Source of the DNA: Mycolicibacterium malmesburyense
GTDB lineage: Bacteria > Actinomycetota > Actinomycetes > Mycobacteriales > Mycobacteriaceae
Assembly (NCBI RefSeq): GCF_001050015.1
Contig: NZ_CVTB01000291.1
Location: 80,087-144,086 of the forward strand
Length of the DNA stretch: 64,000 nucleotides
Direction of reading: 5' to 3'
Part shown: positions 25,840 through 34,429 of the stretch, one piece after another
Layout: the number at the start of each line of letters is the position of its first letter
How positions within the stretch are numbered: position 1 is the stretch's first letter
Made by a program: the position numbers and the translations under genes
The notes under the pieces: model-generated
The model's input: the letters and a program-made list of their open reading frames with translations, nothing else
Database searches by the model: none
Told to the model about the DNA's origin: nothing

Positions 25840-26774
25840 CGCGCGGCACCCACTACCTCGCCGACGGTCTGGCATTTCCGGAGAGCCCGATCGCGGAGGC
25901 GGACGGGTCGATTCTGGTCTCGGAGATCGCCGCCGGCTGCATCGCGCGGGTGCGGCCCGACGGTACCAAGGAGAAGGTCGCCGACACCGGCGGCGGGCCG
26001 AACGGGATCGCCCGGCTGCCAGATGGTCGGCTCGTCGTCTGCCAGAACGGCGGCTCCACGTTCGGAATCGGGCCGTGGCCGTACGATTTCGACGGCTGCG
26101 CCATGCTGTTCCGTCCGATCGGAGCCGCGGCTGCACCGCTGACACCGGCGATCCAGATCGTCGACCCAGACGGTCGGGTTGGCACGCTGACCACCGAATT
26201 CATCGCCCGCGATGGCCAACGGTCACCGCTGGTGCGTCCAAGCGACGTGTGCGTGGACTCCTCTGGTGGCTTCTACGTCACCGACGGCGGGACGATCAGG
26301 GGTCGCACTCGCGATGTCACCGGACTCCTGTACGGCACCGTCGGCGGCGGATTGTGCGAGGTGGTCTACCCACTGGAGATGCCGAACGGGGTTGCGCTCT
26401 CGCCGGACGAATCCAAACTGTATGTTGCCGAGACCAGAACGCGCCGGATCTGGGAGTTCGACCTCGCCGCGCCCGGCGTCATCAAGGCGGCGCGCGGATT
26501 GGCGACGGTGCCGAGCGGAGGACCGCTGAATGTCGGTGGCGCCGATGGCCTGTGCGTCGACACGGCGGGTCGGATTCTGGTGGCGACGCTCGGCACCGGC
26601 GGGGTGACGATCTTCTCGGCGGACGGGGCACTGCTCGGCGCGATTCCCGCGGACGATCCGATGACCACCAACGTCACGCTCAGCGGTAACGAGGCGACGC
26701 TCTACATGACCCTCGCCTCGTCCGGGCGGATCCTGGTCGTCGAGGACTGGTCGGCCGCCGCGGGAATTCGGTGA
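25836..26774 (+). CDS. SMP-30/gluconolactonase family protein
   Basis: A 312-residue six-bladed beta-propeller of the SMP-30/LRE family, which uses a divalent metal to hydrolyse lactones. Candidate metal ligands are the Glu in GLAFPESP, the Asn in GGPNGIA, the Asn in MPNGVALSPDE and the Asp in GGADGLCVD. GTG overlaps the SnoaL stop (GTGA), which sets the start. Lactones arise from Baeyer-Villiger or ring-cleavage steps, so this fits a ring-opening route. No signal peptide is seen, so it is probably cytoplasmic. Confidence 0.88.
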   Translation: MTRGTHYLADGLAFPESPIAEADGSILVSEIAAGCIARVRPDGTKEKVADTGGGPNGIARLPDGRLVVCQNGGSTFGIGPWPYDFDGCAMLFRPIGAAAAPLTPAIQIVDPDGRVGTLTTEFIARDGQRSPLVRPSDVCVDSSGGFYVTDGGTIRGRTRDVTGLLYGTVGGGLCEVVYPLEMPNGVALSPDESKLYVAETRTRRIWEFDLAAPGVIKAARGLATVPSGGPLNVGGADGLCVDTAGRILVATLGTGGVTIFSADGALLGAIPADDPMTTNVTLSGNEATLYMTLASSGRILVVEDWSAAAGIR

Positions 26775-26781
26775 GTCGCGG

Positions 26782-28077
26782 CTATTCCTTGTTGGTCATC
26801 TGATCGGCGAGATTCTGGATGAAGGCGCCGTACCCGACGCCGCCGTGGTCGGACATCACGGCGTCGTAGTCGTACTCCGGCGGATTGCCGGCGTTGGGCC
26901 GCCACCCGGAGTCGGCCGTGCAGGAGGCGAACCCCTCCTCTGGGAACGCGTACCACCGGCGGGTGTTCAATTCGACGATCTTGTGCGCTTCTTCGTCGGG
27001 AACACCGGCCAGCATCTCCTCGGCGCGAGCCCGGCTCTTCGGCCAGAACGAGTCGGAGTGCGGATAGTCGCATTCCCAGGTGATGTTGTCGATGCCGATC
27101 AGGTGGCGTAGCCCGACCCCGACCTCATCCTCGATGAAGCAACCGGTGATGTTGCGGCGGAACAACTCTGACGGCGCAATCGTTGGATGGATGTTCTGGT
27201 AATACTTGTGTTTGCGCCATACGTAGTCGGCCCGCTCGATGATGTACGGCATCCACCCGATGCCACCTTCGGAGAACGCGACCTTCAAGTTCGGGTGTTT
27301 GTGGAACACCGGGGAGAACATCAGCTCGACCGCCGCCGACATCGACGTCGTGCCCATGAGCGTCACCATCACCGCGAACGGCGCTTCGGGCGCGGTGGCC
27401 GGTGGCATGCCGCCGGAGCCGAAGTGCATGACCGCGGTCAAGTTGGTCTCCTCCAAAGCGGACCAGACCGGATCCCAATGCGGGGTGTGGAAGCTCGGTA
27501 GACCGAGGTTCAGGGGGTTGTCGGGCAGGCCGACGGCGCGACACCCCTTGGCCGCCATGCGCTCGATCTCCTTGACCATGAGCTGGGTGTCCCACAGCGG
27601 GGTGATCATCATCGGGATGAAGCGCGCCGGATCGGTGGCGCACCACTCGTCGATCGAGAAGTCGTTCCATGCCTGCACGCACAGCAGTGCCAGGTCCTTG
27701 TCGGTGCCCTCGAGGAAGACCGTGCCGCAGAACCGCGGGAACGACGGGAAGCACAGCATCGCGTGGACTCCGTCGATGTCCATGTCCAGCAGGCGCGCCT
27801 TGGGGTCGTAGCACCCGGGGATCATGTCGTCGTAACGCACCGGGTCCACGCCGAACTCCTCGGGGCGCTTGCCGGCGACGGCGTTGAGCCCGATGTTGGG
27901 ATACGCGCGCCCCTCGTAGACCCACTGGTGCATCGGCGGCTTGCCGTCCCGCGGGAACTCGACGATGCGCGGGCCGTCGTGCAGATACTTCTCGGGCAGG
28001 CGGTCGGACCAGACGTGCGGAGGTTCGATGAGGTGGTCGTCGACCGAGAGCAGCTTCATCGACGGTTGCAGTGGCAT
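26782..28077 (-). CDS. Amidohydrolase (PF04909-type metal-dependent hydrolase/decarboxylase)
   Basis: A 431-residue TIM-barrel protein. The N-terminal metal motif reads SVDDHLIEPP (DDH at 13-15). Later come FSEGGIGWMPYIIER and CDYPHSDSFWP, which hold the remaining metal-binding histidine and aspartate. This family includes ring hydrolases and non-oxidative decarboxylases; mycobacterial members of this length cluster with acyl-CoA genes. It is clearly paralogous to the protein at 43975. It is a single-gene transcript under operator site G. Confidence 0.9.
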   Translation of the reverse strand: MPLQPSMKLLSVDDHLIEPPHVWSDRLPEKYLHDGPRIVEFPRDGKPPMHQWVYEGRAYPNIGLNAVAGKRPEEFGVDPVRYDDMIPGCYDPKARLLDMDIDGVHAMLCFPSFPRFCGTVFLEGTDKDLALLCVQAWNDFSIDEWCATDPARFIPMMITPLWDTQLMVKEIERMAAKGCRAVGLPDNPLNLGLPSFHTPHWDPVWSALEETNLTAVMHFGSGGMPPATAPEAPFAVMVTLMGTTSMSAAVELMFSPVFHKHPNLKVAFSEGGIGWMPYIIERADYVWRKHKYYQNIHPTIAPSELFRRNITGCFIEDEVGVGLRHLIGIDNITWECDYPHSDSFWPKSRARAEEMLAGVPDEEAHKIVELNTRRWYAFPEEGFASCTADSGWRPNAGNPPEYDYDAVMSDHGGVGYGAFIQNLADQMTNKE

Positions 28078-28114
28078 CGCTGGTTCCCCGTCCTTCCGGC
28101 TGATAGACTTTATA

Positions 28115-28137
28115 GAACAATTGAACAGATTGTGCTT
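28115..28137. promoter_or_regulatory. Operator-like inverted repeat, site G
   Basis: A good left arm (TAGAACA) and a degraded right arm (TGCTT) with 13 bases between. A second GAACA at 28123 has TGACT 13 bases on, so two overlapping weak sites are possible. It is the poorest match of the set. It lies 38 bases upstream of the amidohydrolase start, in the gap shared with the small gene at 28192. Confidence 0.45.
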
Positions 28138-28191
28138 AGTTGACTATAGCGCCCGGTGGTGTGGGAACTCAACCGTGGCAAGGAGGCGCCG

Positions 28192-28398
28192 ATGGATCCC
28201 AGTGATCGCATTCCGCACGACGACTGGGCCGATCAGGACCTGCTGACCCGCGCCGAAGCCGCCGAACGGTTGGCCGCCGAGATCGCCGACGTCAGGGCCA
28301 GAGTGGACGGCGGCGAGACCGACGAGGTCACGCTGCGCCGCCTCGCGGCGCTTCAAGAGGCGCATGCCCAACTCGTTGATGGACGGGCGCCGAACTGA
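28192..28398 (+). CDS. Small acidic hypothetical protein
   Basis: A 68-residue protein starting MDPSDRIPHDDWADQ with AAGGAGG just upstream. The rest is a predicted amphipathic helix pair or coiled coil (LTRAEAAERLAAEIADVRAR, then EVTLRRLAALQEAHAQL). I do not recognise a function. It is divergent from the amidohydrolase and convergent with the ACAD pair, with one base between stops. It may be a small partner or chaperone protein. Confidence 0.65.
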   Translation: MDPSDRIPHDDWADQDLLTRAEAAERLAAEIADVRARVDGGETDEVTLRRLAALQEAHAQLVDGRAPN

Positions 28399-28399
28399 G

Positions 28400-29542
28400 T
28401 CACTTCGATCGCGGGAGGCCGAGCACCCGTTGCGCGACGATGTTGCGTTGAATCTGCGCGGTCCCGCCGTAGATCCCCGCGGCCCGCGACCACACGTAGA
28501 TGTCCCACTCCAACCCCTCGCGCAGCAGCGGTTCGCTGTCGGTGAGATCCATCATCGTGTGGCCGAACACCTGGTCGGCGCGAGCCATCAGCAGCTTGTC
28601 GACGGACCCCTCCGGACCCGGGAGGGCGCCACGCTGCCGCTCACTCAACGACCGCAACACCTTGACCTGCAGGGCACGCAATTCCGCGTACACGCGACCG
28701 AGCCGAACCCGGGTCATCGGGGAGTTCTCCAACTGCCCGGAGCGCACCTGCTGTTCTAAGTCGCGCAATTGCCTTGACAGCCTGCTGATCCAGTTGATGT
28801 CGCTGGGGCCGCGTTCGTAGGCGAGCAACTGGTTGGCGATCGTCCAGCCCTGTCCGCGCTCGCCGAGCAGGTTCTCCTCGGGCACCTCGACGTCGTCGAA
28901 CGTCACCTCGGTGAATTCGCGGTTGCGTGCGGAGTTGACGATCGGCGTGACGGTGATCCCGGGTGTCGACATCGGCACCAGCAACACCGAGATGCCCTGA
29001 TGCTTGGGGGCGTCGGGTTCGGTGCGGCACAACAGAAAACACCAGTCCGCGACCGCGGCGAAACTTGTCCAGATCTTGCGCCCGTTGACCCGAAACACGC
29101 TCCGACCGCCGGTTTCGACGAGGTCGGCCCGGGTCTTGAGGCCGGCCAGGTCCGATCCGGCCTCGGGTTCGCTGAACCCCTGACACCACCGCACCCGGCC
29201 CGAGAGCAGGCCGGGCAGCAGTTCGGCGCGTTGGGTGTCAGAGCCGAACAGCCGCAGTGCGTTACTGAGGTGGCCGACCCCTTCGATCGGCGCCGCGCCG
29301 GCGCGGCCCAACTCGTCGTTGAGGATGGCTTCGTAGATGGGGGGCAGGCCGTGGCCGCCGTACTCGACGGGAAACGACAACCCGATGTATCCGGCTTCAT
29401 ACAGGGTCTGATGCCAGGCGTTCTGGGCGTCCGCGCGTGCCGCGGGGTCGTCGGGGATTGCAGCGTCGGCGCTGTGGTCGCGCAGCCACTGACGCAGGTG
29501 TGCCCGGAATTGCGCTTCCTCAGGGGTGTCGTTGAAGTCCAT
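28400..29542 (-). CDS. Acyl-CoA dehydrogenase, large-subunit type
   Basis: A 380-residue ACAD with QGFSEPEAGSDLAG and NGRKIWTS in the middle domain and YGGTAQIQRN near the end, the 'EIQR' class with Ala-Gln in place of Ser-Glu. Three bases separate it from the second ACAD at 29546, so they very probably form one alpha2beta2 enzyme, as known for steroid-pathway FadE pairs. The pair is divergent from the SDR at 30760 and shares operator site H. Confidence 0.92.
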   Translation of the reverse strand: MDFNDTPEEAQFRAHLRQWLRDHSADAAIPDDPAARADAQNAWHQTLYEAGYIGLSFPVEYGGHGLPPIYEAILNDELGRAGAAPIEGVGHLSNALRLFGSDTQRAELLPGLLSGRVRWCQGFSEPEAGSDLAGLKTRADLVETGGRSVFRVNGRKIWTSFAAVADWCFLLCRTEPDAPKHQGISVLLVPMSTPGITVTPIVNSARNREFTEVTFDDVEVPEENLLGERGQGWTIANQLLAYERGPSDINWISRLSRQLRDLEQQVRSGQLENSPMTRVRLGRVYAELRALQVKVLRSLSERQRGALPGPEGSVDKLLMARADQVFGHTMMDLTDSEPLLREGLEWDIYVWSRAAGIYGGTAQIQRNIVAQRVLGLPRSK

Positions 29543-29545
29543 CGC

Positions 29546-30592
29546 CTACGCCAACCCCTCGTTCGCCAACCGCAGGTGTGCGATTGCCTCGTACTGGGCC
29601 GTCTCGTCGCCGAACAGACGGCGGTTCAGCAGAGTTCGGCGCACACGTAGATGCGAGACGTGCTCCCAGGTGATGGCGATCCCGCCGAACACCTGAACGG
29701 CGGTCTCCACGACGTCACGGCCGGCCGCGGCGGCGTACGCCTTGGCCGTCATGGCCGCCAGCAAGGCCTCCTCGGTGGGCAGGTGGTCGACGGCCCACGC
29801 CGCGTGCCACACGCAGCTTCGCGCGCCCTCGACGCCGATCAGCGCATCGGCGAGCATGTGCTGCACCGCCTGGAACGAGCCGATCGGGACCCCGAATTGG
29901 ACTCGCTCCCCGGCGTAGCGGACCGCGTCATCGAGGGCGCCCTGCATGACCCCGAGCAGGTCGGCGGCGACGACGGTCAGTGCGAGTACTTCGACGCGAC
30001 GCCAGCGCTCCTCGGAGATCGGCTCGCCGACGGTGGCGATGGGCACCGCGCTGTCGGAGGACAGTCGGCGCAGCGTCCGGGTGAGATCGAGGCCGTCGGC
30101 GGCCGCGCCGCCATCCAGTGGGGCCGTGCCGAGGTGGCGCAGCCCGTCGGCCTGGTTGGCCACCAGAACGTGGGTCGCGCCTGCGGCGTCGAACGCCACC
30201 GCGGCGCCGTCTGAGGCGCCGAACCGGCGCAGGTCGACGGTCAGCGCCGGGGCGATGCGCAGTTGTCCCTCGGCCAGAAGATCCAATTCCTTCTCGGCGC
30301 GCGCGGCTTCCAACAACTCGGCGGCGAGCACAGCTTGACCGGCGACCGGCACCGCGCACAGCGTGCGGGCCAGCTGCTCGATCGCCAGGATCGTCTCGAC
30401 CCCACTGGCCTCCAGCCCGCACAGAGCGGGGGAGCGCAGGGTGGGAATGCCGATCTCGACCACCTGGCTCCACTGCCGCGCCAGAGTGTCACCGCTACCG
30501 ATGTCGCTCGGATCCGTGGTCGCCAACTGATCCGCCAGCGCGGATACCGTGTCCCGCAGGAGCTTTTGCTCGTCGGTCAGGCCGATGTCCAT
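29546..30592 (-). CDS. Acyl-CoA dehydrogenase, small-subunit type
   Basis: A 348-residue ACAD with a reduced, divergent middle domain (no recognisable EPEAGSD) and the C-terminal QVFGGIAITWEH of the small-subunit class. Such subunits usually contribute half of a shared FAD site, with the active-site base often present in only one subunit. It is upstream partner of the ACAD at 28400. ATG 30592 follows the site H promoter region. Confidence 0.9.
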   Translation of the reverse strand: MDIGLTDEQKLLRDTVSALADQLATTDPSDIGSGDTLARQWSQVVEIGIPTLRSPALCGLEASGVETILAIEQLARTLCAVPVAGQAVLAAELLEAARAEKELDLLAEGQLRIAPALTVDLRRFGASDGAAVAFDAAGATHVLVANQADGLRHLGTAPLDGGAAADGLDLTRTLRRLSSDSAVPIATVGEPISEERWRRVEVLALTVVAADLLGVMQGALDDAVRYAGERVQFGVPIGSFQAVQHMLADALIGVEGARSCVWHAAWAVDHLPTEEALLAAMTAKAYAAAAGRDVVETAVQVFGGIAITWEHVSHLRVRRTLLNRRLFGDETAQYEAIAHLRLANEGLA

Positions 30593-30719
30593 CGAGCGAT
30601 CAGCCGTCTGTCAGAGGACGTGTCAGCCCACACACCGCATCGGATTCGCAGCGCTCGCGATCCACTTCGACACGCATCCGGCTTCCTTCCTGGGCGTTCG
30701 GATACCATCATGAATGATA

Positions 30720-30742
30720 GAACGAATATTGTTCAACTGTTC
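30720..30742. promoter_or_regulatory. Operator-like inverted repeat, site H
   Basis: GAACG, 13 bases, TGTTC, with TA before and AC after. It contains a TATTGT -10-like box for the plus-strand SDR at 30760 inside its spacer. It lies in the 167-base gap shared with the ACAD pair; the rest of that gap shows no other clear signal. Confidence 0.68.
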
Positions 30743-30759
30743 ACTCGAGGAGGCTCGTC

Positions 30760-31560
30760 TTGTCCCGGCTGGAGAATCGAAACGCCCTCGTCACGGGTGG
30801 TGCTCAGGGGCTCGGGCGCGCGGTCGCTCGTCGACTTGCGGCCGAAGGCGCGCAGGTGACGATCGTCGACCTGAACGAGGAGAAGGGTCGCGAGTGCGTC
30901 GGGATCATCGAATCGGCAGGCGGTAGGGCGGCATTCGTCCGGGCGAACGTGGCCAAGCGGGAGGACGTCGAGGCCGCCGTGCGGGCGGCCTCCGTCGACG
31001 GGCGCCTCGACGTCCTGGTCAACGCCGCCCAGTATTTCGCGATGCCCAAGGCGCTGGAACTGGTATCGGACAAGGATTGGGAACTGTCGGAAGCCACGGG
31101 CCCGAAGGCGACGTTCCGGTTCATGCAGGCGGCGTTCGGCGCGCTGAAGGAATCCGGTAAGGCGTCGGTGGTCAACTTCGTCTCGGGCTCTGCACTCGGC
31201 GGGATGGCTTACACCGCACCGTATTCCGCGGCCAAGGGGGCGGTTCAGGCGTTGACGAAGGTCGCCGCCAACGAGTGGGCGCGCCATGGCATCCGGGTGA
31301 ACGCGGTGTGCCCCTTCGCGCTGACGGACGTGCAGCGCAAGATGATCGGCACCGAATGGGACAACTACACCCGCACTGCGGATGCATCGCCGATGAAGCG
31401 CGGCGCCGATCCGGACACCGAGATCGCACCGGCTGTGACCTTCCTCGCCAGTGACGACGCGGCGTTCGTCACCGGAACCGTGCTGCACGTCGACGGCGGC
31501 ATGACCGAGTTGTCGACCGTGGACTATTCGCAGTCGCCGGGTGTGTTCAGCGCTACCTGA
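30760..31560 (+). CDS. Short-chain dehydrogenase/reductase
   Basis: A 266-residue SDR with TGGAQGLG at 12-19 and YSAAK with Tyr155 and Lys159. The usual NNAG is replaced by VNAAQ. TTG start with GAGGAGG seven bases upstream. It is a one-gene transcript whose end overlaps the convergent P450 by eight bases. It probably acts on a 3-hydroxy or ring hydroxyl group; the substrate is unknown. Confidence 0.9.
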   Translation: MSRLENRNALVTGGAQGLGRAVARRLAAEGAQVTIVDLNEEKGRECVGIIESAGGRAAFVRANVAKREDVEAAVRAASVDGRLDVLVNAAQYFAMPKALELVSDKDWELSEATGPKATFRFMQAAFGALKESGKASVVNFVSGSALGGMAYTAPYSAAKGAVQALTKVAANEWARHGIRVNAVCPFALTDVQRKMIGTEWDNYTRTADASPMKRGADPDTEIAPAVTFLASDDAAFVTGTVLHVDGGMTELSTVDYSQSPGVFSAT

Positions 31561-32749
31561 GCGTCATCTCCACGCTGGTGTATCCCCGCACGGTGGCGGT
31601 CAGCACGCGCTCGTGCGCCCCGATCGAGTAGTTCGGGAACTTCTTGGCGATGTACTCCAAGACGAGTTGAGCCTCCCGGCGGGCCAACCACTGGCCGAGG
31701 CAGATGTGGATGCCCCAACCGAAGTACACGTCCGTGCCGCGTGGACGGTCGATGACGAACCGGTCGGGGTCGGGGTAGCGGCGTTCGTCGCGGTTGGCGC
31801 TGCCGAGCAGCAGGAGTACCCAGTCACCGGCGGCCATTGTCACACCGTGCTTTTCGACGGGTCGGGTCAGGGTGCGCGCGACCCAGTGGCTGGGGGTGTC
31901 GTACCTGAGTGCCTCGTTGACGGCGGCCGGGATCAATGTCGGGTCGTTGACGATTCGGCGCCACTGGTCGGGATGCTCGTACAACGCCACCAGTCCGTTG
32001 GAGATCAACTTCTGGGTGGTCTCCGAGCCCGCCGCCGACAACAGGTTCGCGAACATCAGCACCTCGTGGGGGGTGAGCGAGCGCTCGCCGCCGGCCTCGG
32101 GGTCGTCGAAGGTCGCGTTCAGCACGGTGCTGATGAGATCGTCGCCGGGATGCCGGCGGCGATGGTCGATGAGATCGCCGATATACGCGCTGATCTTGCG
32201 GTTGGCCTCGATGGCGCTGGCCGGCATCGCGACCTCGCCTTCGTGCCGGGTCAGGAACGCCTCCCACCACACTCGGAGCTGCTCGCGGTCGGCCTGCGGA
32301 ACGCCGAGCAGGTCGCCGATCACATCGGTGGGAATGGAGAAGGCGAACGCCTCCATGGCGTCAACGGTGGTGTCCGGTCGCAGCTTGTCGAGGTGGTGTG
32401 CCACGACCGCGCGCAGCGCATTCTCCAAGGCCGCGACCGCCTTCGGGGTGAAGAATCCCTTGAGCACTCCACGGACCCGGTCGTGCCGTGGCGGATCCAT
32501 GGAGATGATCGAGTACTTGCGCCCGTCGTTGTCCGGGTTCTCCGGCGCCGGGCCCTGCTTGGAGGAGTACGTCGACCAATCGCGCAGGGCGCCGGAGACG
32601 TCGTCGAATCGGGACAGCACCCACCATCGGTCTTCAGGATCCCGGTACACCGGCGCCTCGTCGCGCAACCGGCGGTACACGGGATAGGGATCATCGAAGA
32701 TCGCCTTGGAGAACGGCGAATACGTCAGCTCGTTGATCGCTGGCACCAT
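31553..32749 (-). CDS. Cytochrome P450
   Basis: A 398-residue P450. Heme loop FGWGIHICLGQ with Cys350, I-helix AGSET at 240-244 and NEALR for ExxR. The start chosen is ATG 32749 (MVPAINE), seven bases after the VOC stop, with GGTGA before it; a TTG 18 bases further up would overlap the VOC gene. It is the last gene of the operon CoA-transferase, CoA-transferase, VOC, P450, an order that makes oxidation of a CoA-bound or late intermediate plausible. Confidence 0.92.
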   Translation of the reverse strand: MVPAINELTYSPFSKAIFDDPYPVYRRLRDEAPVYRDPEDRWWVLSRFDDVSGALRDWSTYSSKQGPAPENPDNDGRKYSIISMDPPRHDRVRGVLKGFFTPKAVAALENALRAVVAHHLDKLRPDTTVDAMEAFAFSIPTDVIGDLLGVPQADREQLRVWWEAFLTRHEGEVAMPASAIEANRKISAYIGDLIDHRRRHPGDDLISTVLNATFDDPEAGGERSLTPHEVLMFANLLSAAGSETTQKLISNGLVALYEHPDQWRRIVNDPTLIPAAVNEALRYDTPSHWVARTLTRPVEKHGVTMAAGDWVLLLLGSANRDERRYPDPDRFVIDRPRGTDVYFGWGIHICLGQWLARREAQLVLEYIAKKFPNYSIGAHERVLTATVRGYTSVEMTLR

Positions 32750-32756
32750 GATTTCG

Positions 32757-33209
32757 TCACCTGTCAACCGGGGGAGTTCGTTCGATGAGCTCGAGCAGGT
32801 TGCCGTCCGGGTCGGTCGCCATCAGACCGCGGTTGCCGGCGCCGAACGCGACGGTGCGATCTGGAAGCGCTCGGCCCCCGTGCGCCACGATCGCGTCCAC
32901 CGCCCGATCGGCGTCGTCGACCCGAAACGACAGGTGGGTGAAGCCGAGGGTGTTCATCGGGCGCGGCCCCGTTGTCCCCACGGTTCCCGGCCGGACGTAG
33001 CCGAGCAGTTCGAGGCGAAACCCGTCGCGCTGCAGGTAGACGAGTTCGAGCAACAGGCCGGGCACGTCGAGCAGCCGGGCGGTGGCGTCGTCGTCGACTG
33101 TCATCCGGCCGACGACTTCGAAACCCAGTGCCGAGCAGTAGAACTGCTCGGCACGACCGATGTCGCGAACGCACAGCCCGATGTGGGTGAGGCGGTGCCC
33201 GTCGCTCAT
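32757..33209 (-). CDS. VOC-family (glyoxalase/bleomycin-resistance fold) protein
   Basis: A 150-residue protein made of two beta-alpha-beta-beta-beta modules. Metal-ligand positions can be seen in THIGLCVRD (His9), FTHLSFRVDD and NLLELIE. Family members are glyoxalases, epimerases (methylmalonyl-CoA type) or extradiol-like dioxygenases. The single short domain and acyl-CoA context favour an isomerase or epimerase-like role over ring cleavage, but this is a guess. ATG overlaps the CoA-transferase stop (ATGA). Confidence 0.87.
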   Translation of the reverse strand: MSDGHRLTHIGLCVRDIGRAEQFYCSALGFEVVGRMTVDDDATARLLDVPGLLLELVYLQRDGFRLELLGYVRPGTVGTTGPRPMNTLGFTHLSFRVDDADRAVDAIVAHGGRALPDRTVAFGAGNRGLMATDPDGNLLELIERTPPVDR

Positions 33210-34429
33210 CGCGGTCGTTCGGCGAGGTCGTCGAGCAGTGCGTTGTGCTCACCCAGCAGCGGCGGCCGCGTCGGTGCGGCCGGCGGGGTCGCGCTGAACA
33301 GGTACGGCGTGCCCGGGTAGGTGATGGTCCTGTCCAGGTCCGGGTGTGGCACCGGAACGTGAAAGCCCCGTGCGATCGTGTGCTCGTCGTCGAACGCCTC
33401 GTTGGGGGGAAGCACTGCGCCGCAGGGAAAGCCGCGGCGCTGACTGGTCACGAAGAACTCCTTGGCGGGCAGTCTTGACGCGATGAGGCGGATCGCGTCG
33501 CGCGCGGCGCTGAGGATCGCCGTGGTTTCGTCGTCGACACCGATCATGGCCAGGTCGACTGGTTCTTCCCGGCCGGCCGCCAATTCGAGGAACACCGCTT
33601 CCGGCAGTTCCTCGGAGAGGCCGAGTTCGTCGAGCCACGCCAGCAGCCGGGCGAAGTCCTCCTGCTTGCGGGGGAGCACCCCGGTGGTGGCGTAATGCCC
33701 GTCGGCGCACCGTACTTGCACGGGAGAGCTGCGTGTCGGGTAGGCGTGTCTGCCCGTCTGGCGCAGACAGATGTCCTGGTTCACCAGCCAGTGATACGTC
33801 GTCTGCTCGCTCGTCACGTTGCACGCCGCATTGACGTTGACATCGACCAGTTGGCCCTGCCCGGTTCGATCGCGGTGCGCGAGGGCCACGAGAGCACCGA
33901 TAGCGCAGTACATTCCGGCGATGTTCGCCGACTGATCGCCGGCTCCCCGGATCGGCGGCAGGGTGCGGTCGTCGTATCCGCAGTTCCACACCGGGCCGCC
34001 ACCCGCGAGCATCGTCAGATCGGTCGCCGGTTGGCCGCTGCGGACGCTGCCCAACCCGAACGGGCTGACCGACACCCAGACCAACCGGGCATCACGGGAC
34101 GCGCATGCGGCATAGTCGACGTCCTCACACCGGTCGCTGCCCGCGATGACCACGTCGGCAGTGGCGATCAGCGCCGCAAGATCCCGCTGTCCGGCATCGG
34201 TGCGCAGATCGACTGTGACCGAGCGCTTCCCGACGTTTCCCGCCCACCAACGCAGACTCCGATCCACCCCCGGCAGATCGTCGACGAATGGCGGCCGGGC
34301 CCGGTGAGTCGATCCGGTCGGCGGCTCGACGACGATCACGTCGGCGCCCAACTCGGCCAGCGCCCTACCGCCGACCGGAGTGAACTGGTCGGCGATCTCG
34401 ACGACCCGCAGGTCGCTCAGCGCGGTCAG
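33206..34429 (-). CDS. Type III (CaiB/BaiF) CoA-transferase, probable CTG start
   Basis: About 407 residues of the formyl-CoA transferase family, which moves CoA from one acyl group to another through an aspartyl-CoA anhydride. The probable nucleophile is Asp165 in GAGDQSAN. The conserved fold starts at LTALSDLRVVEIAD. No ATG, GTG or TTG lies at that point, but a CTG overlaps the previous stop as CTGA with GAGG seven bases before. This mirrors the ATGA/GTGA joins of the cluster, so CTG initiation is likely. The frame continues upstream inside the neighbouring gene without similarity. Confidence 0.85.
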   Translation of the reverse strand: MTALSDLRVVEIADQFTPVGGRALAELGADVIVVEPPTGSTHRARPPFVDDLPGVDRSLRWWAGNVGKRSVTVDLRTDAGQRDLAALIATADVVIAGSDRCEDVDYAACASRDARLVWVSVSPFGLGSVRSGQPATDLTMLAGGGPVWNCGYDDRTLPPIRGAGDQSANIAGMYCAIGALVALAHRDRTGQGQLVDVNVNAACNVTSEQTTYHWLVNQDICLRQTGRHAYPTRSSPVQVRCADGHYATTGVLPRKQEDFARLLAWLDELGLSEELPEAVFLELAAGREEPVDLAMIGVDDETTAILSAARDAIRLIASRLPAKEFFVTSQRRGFPCGAVLPPNEAFDDEHTIARGFHVPVPHPDLDRTITYPGTPYLFSATPPAAPTRPPLLGEHNALLDDLAERPR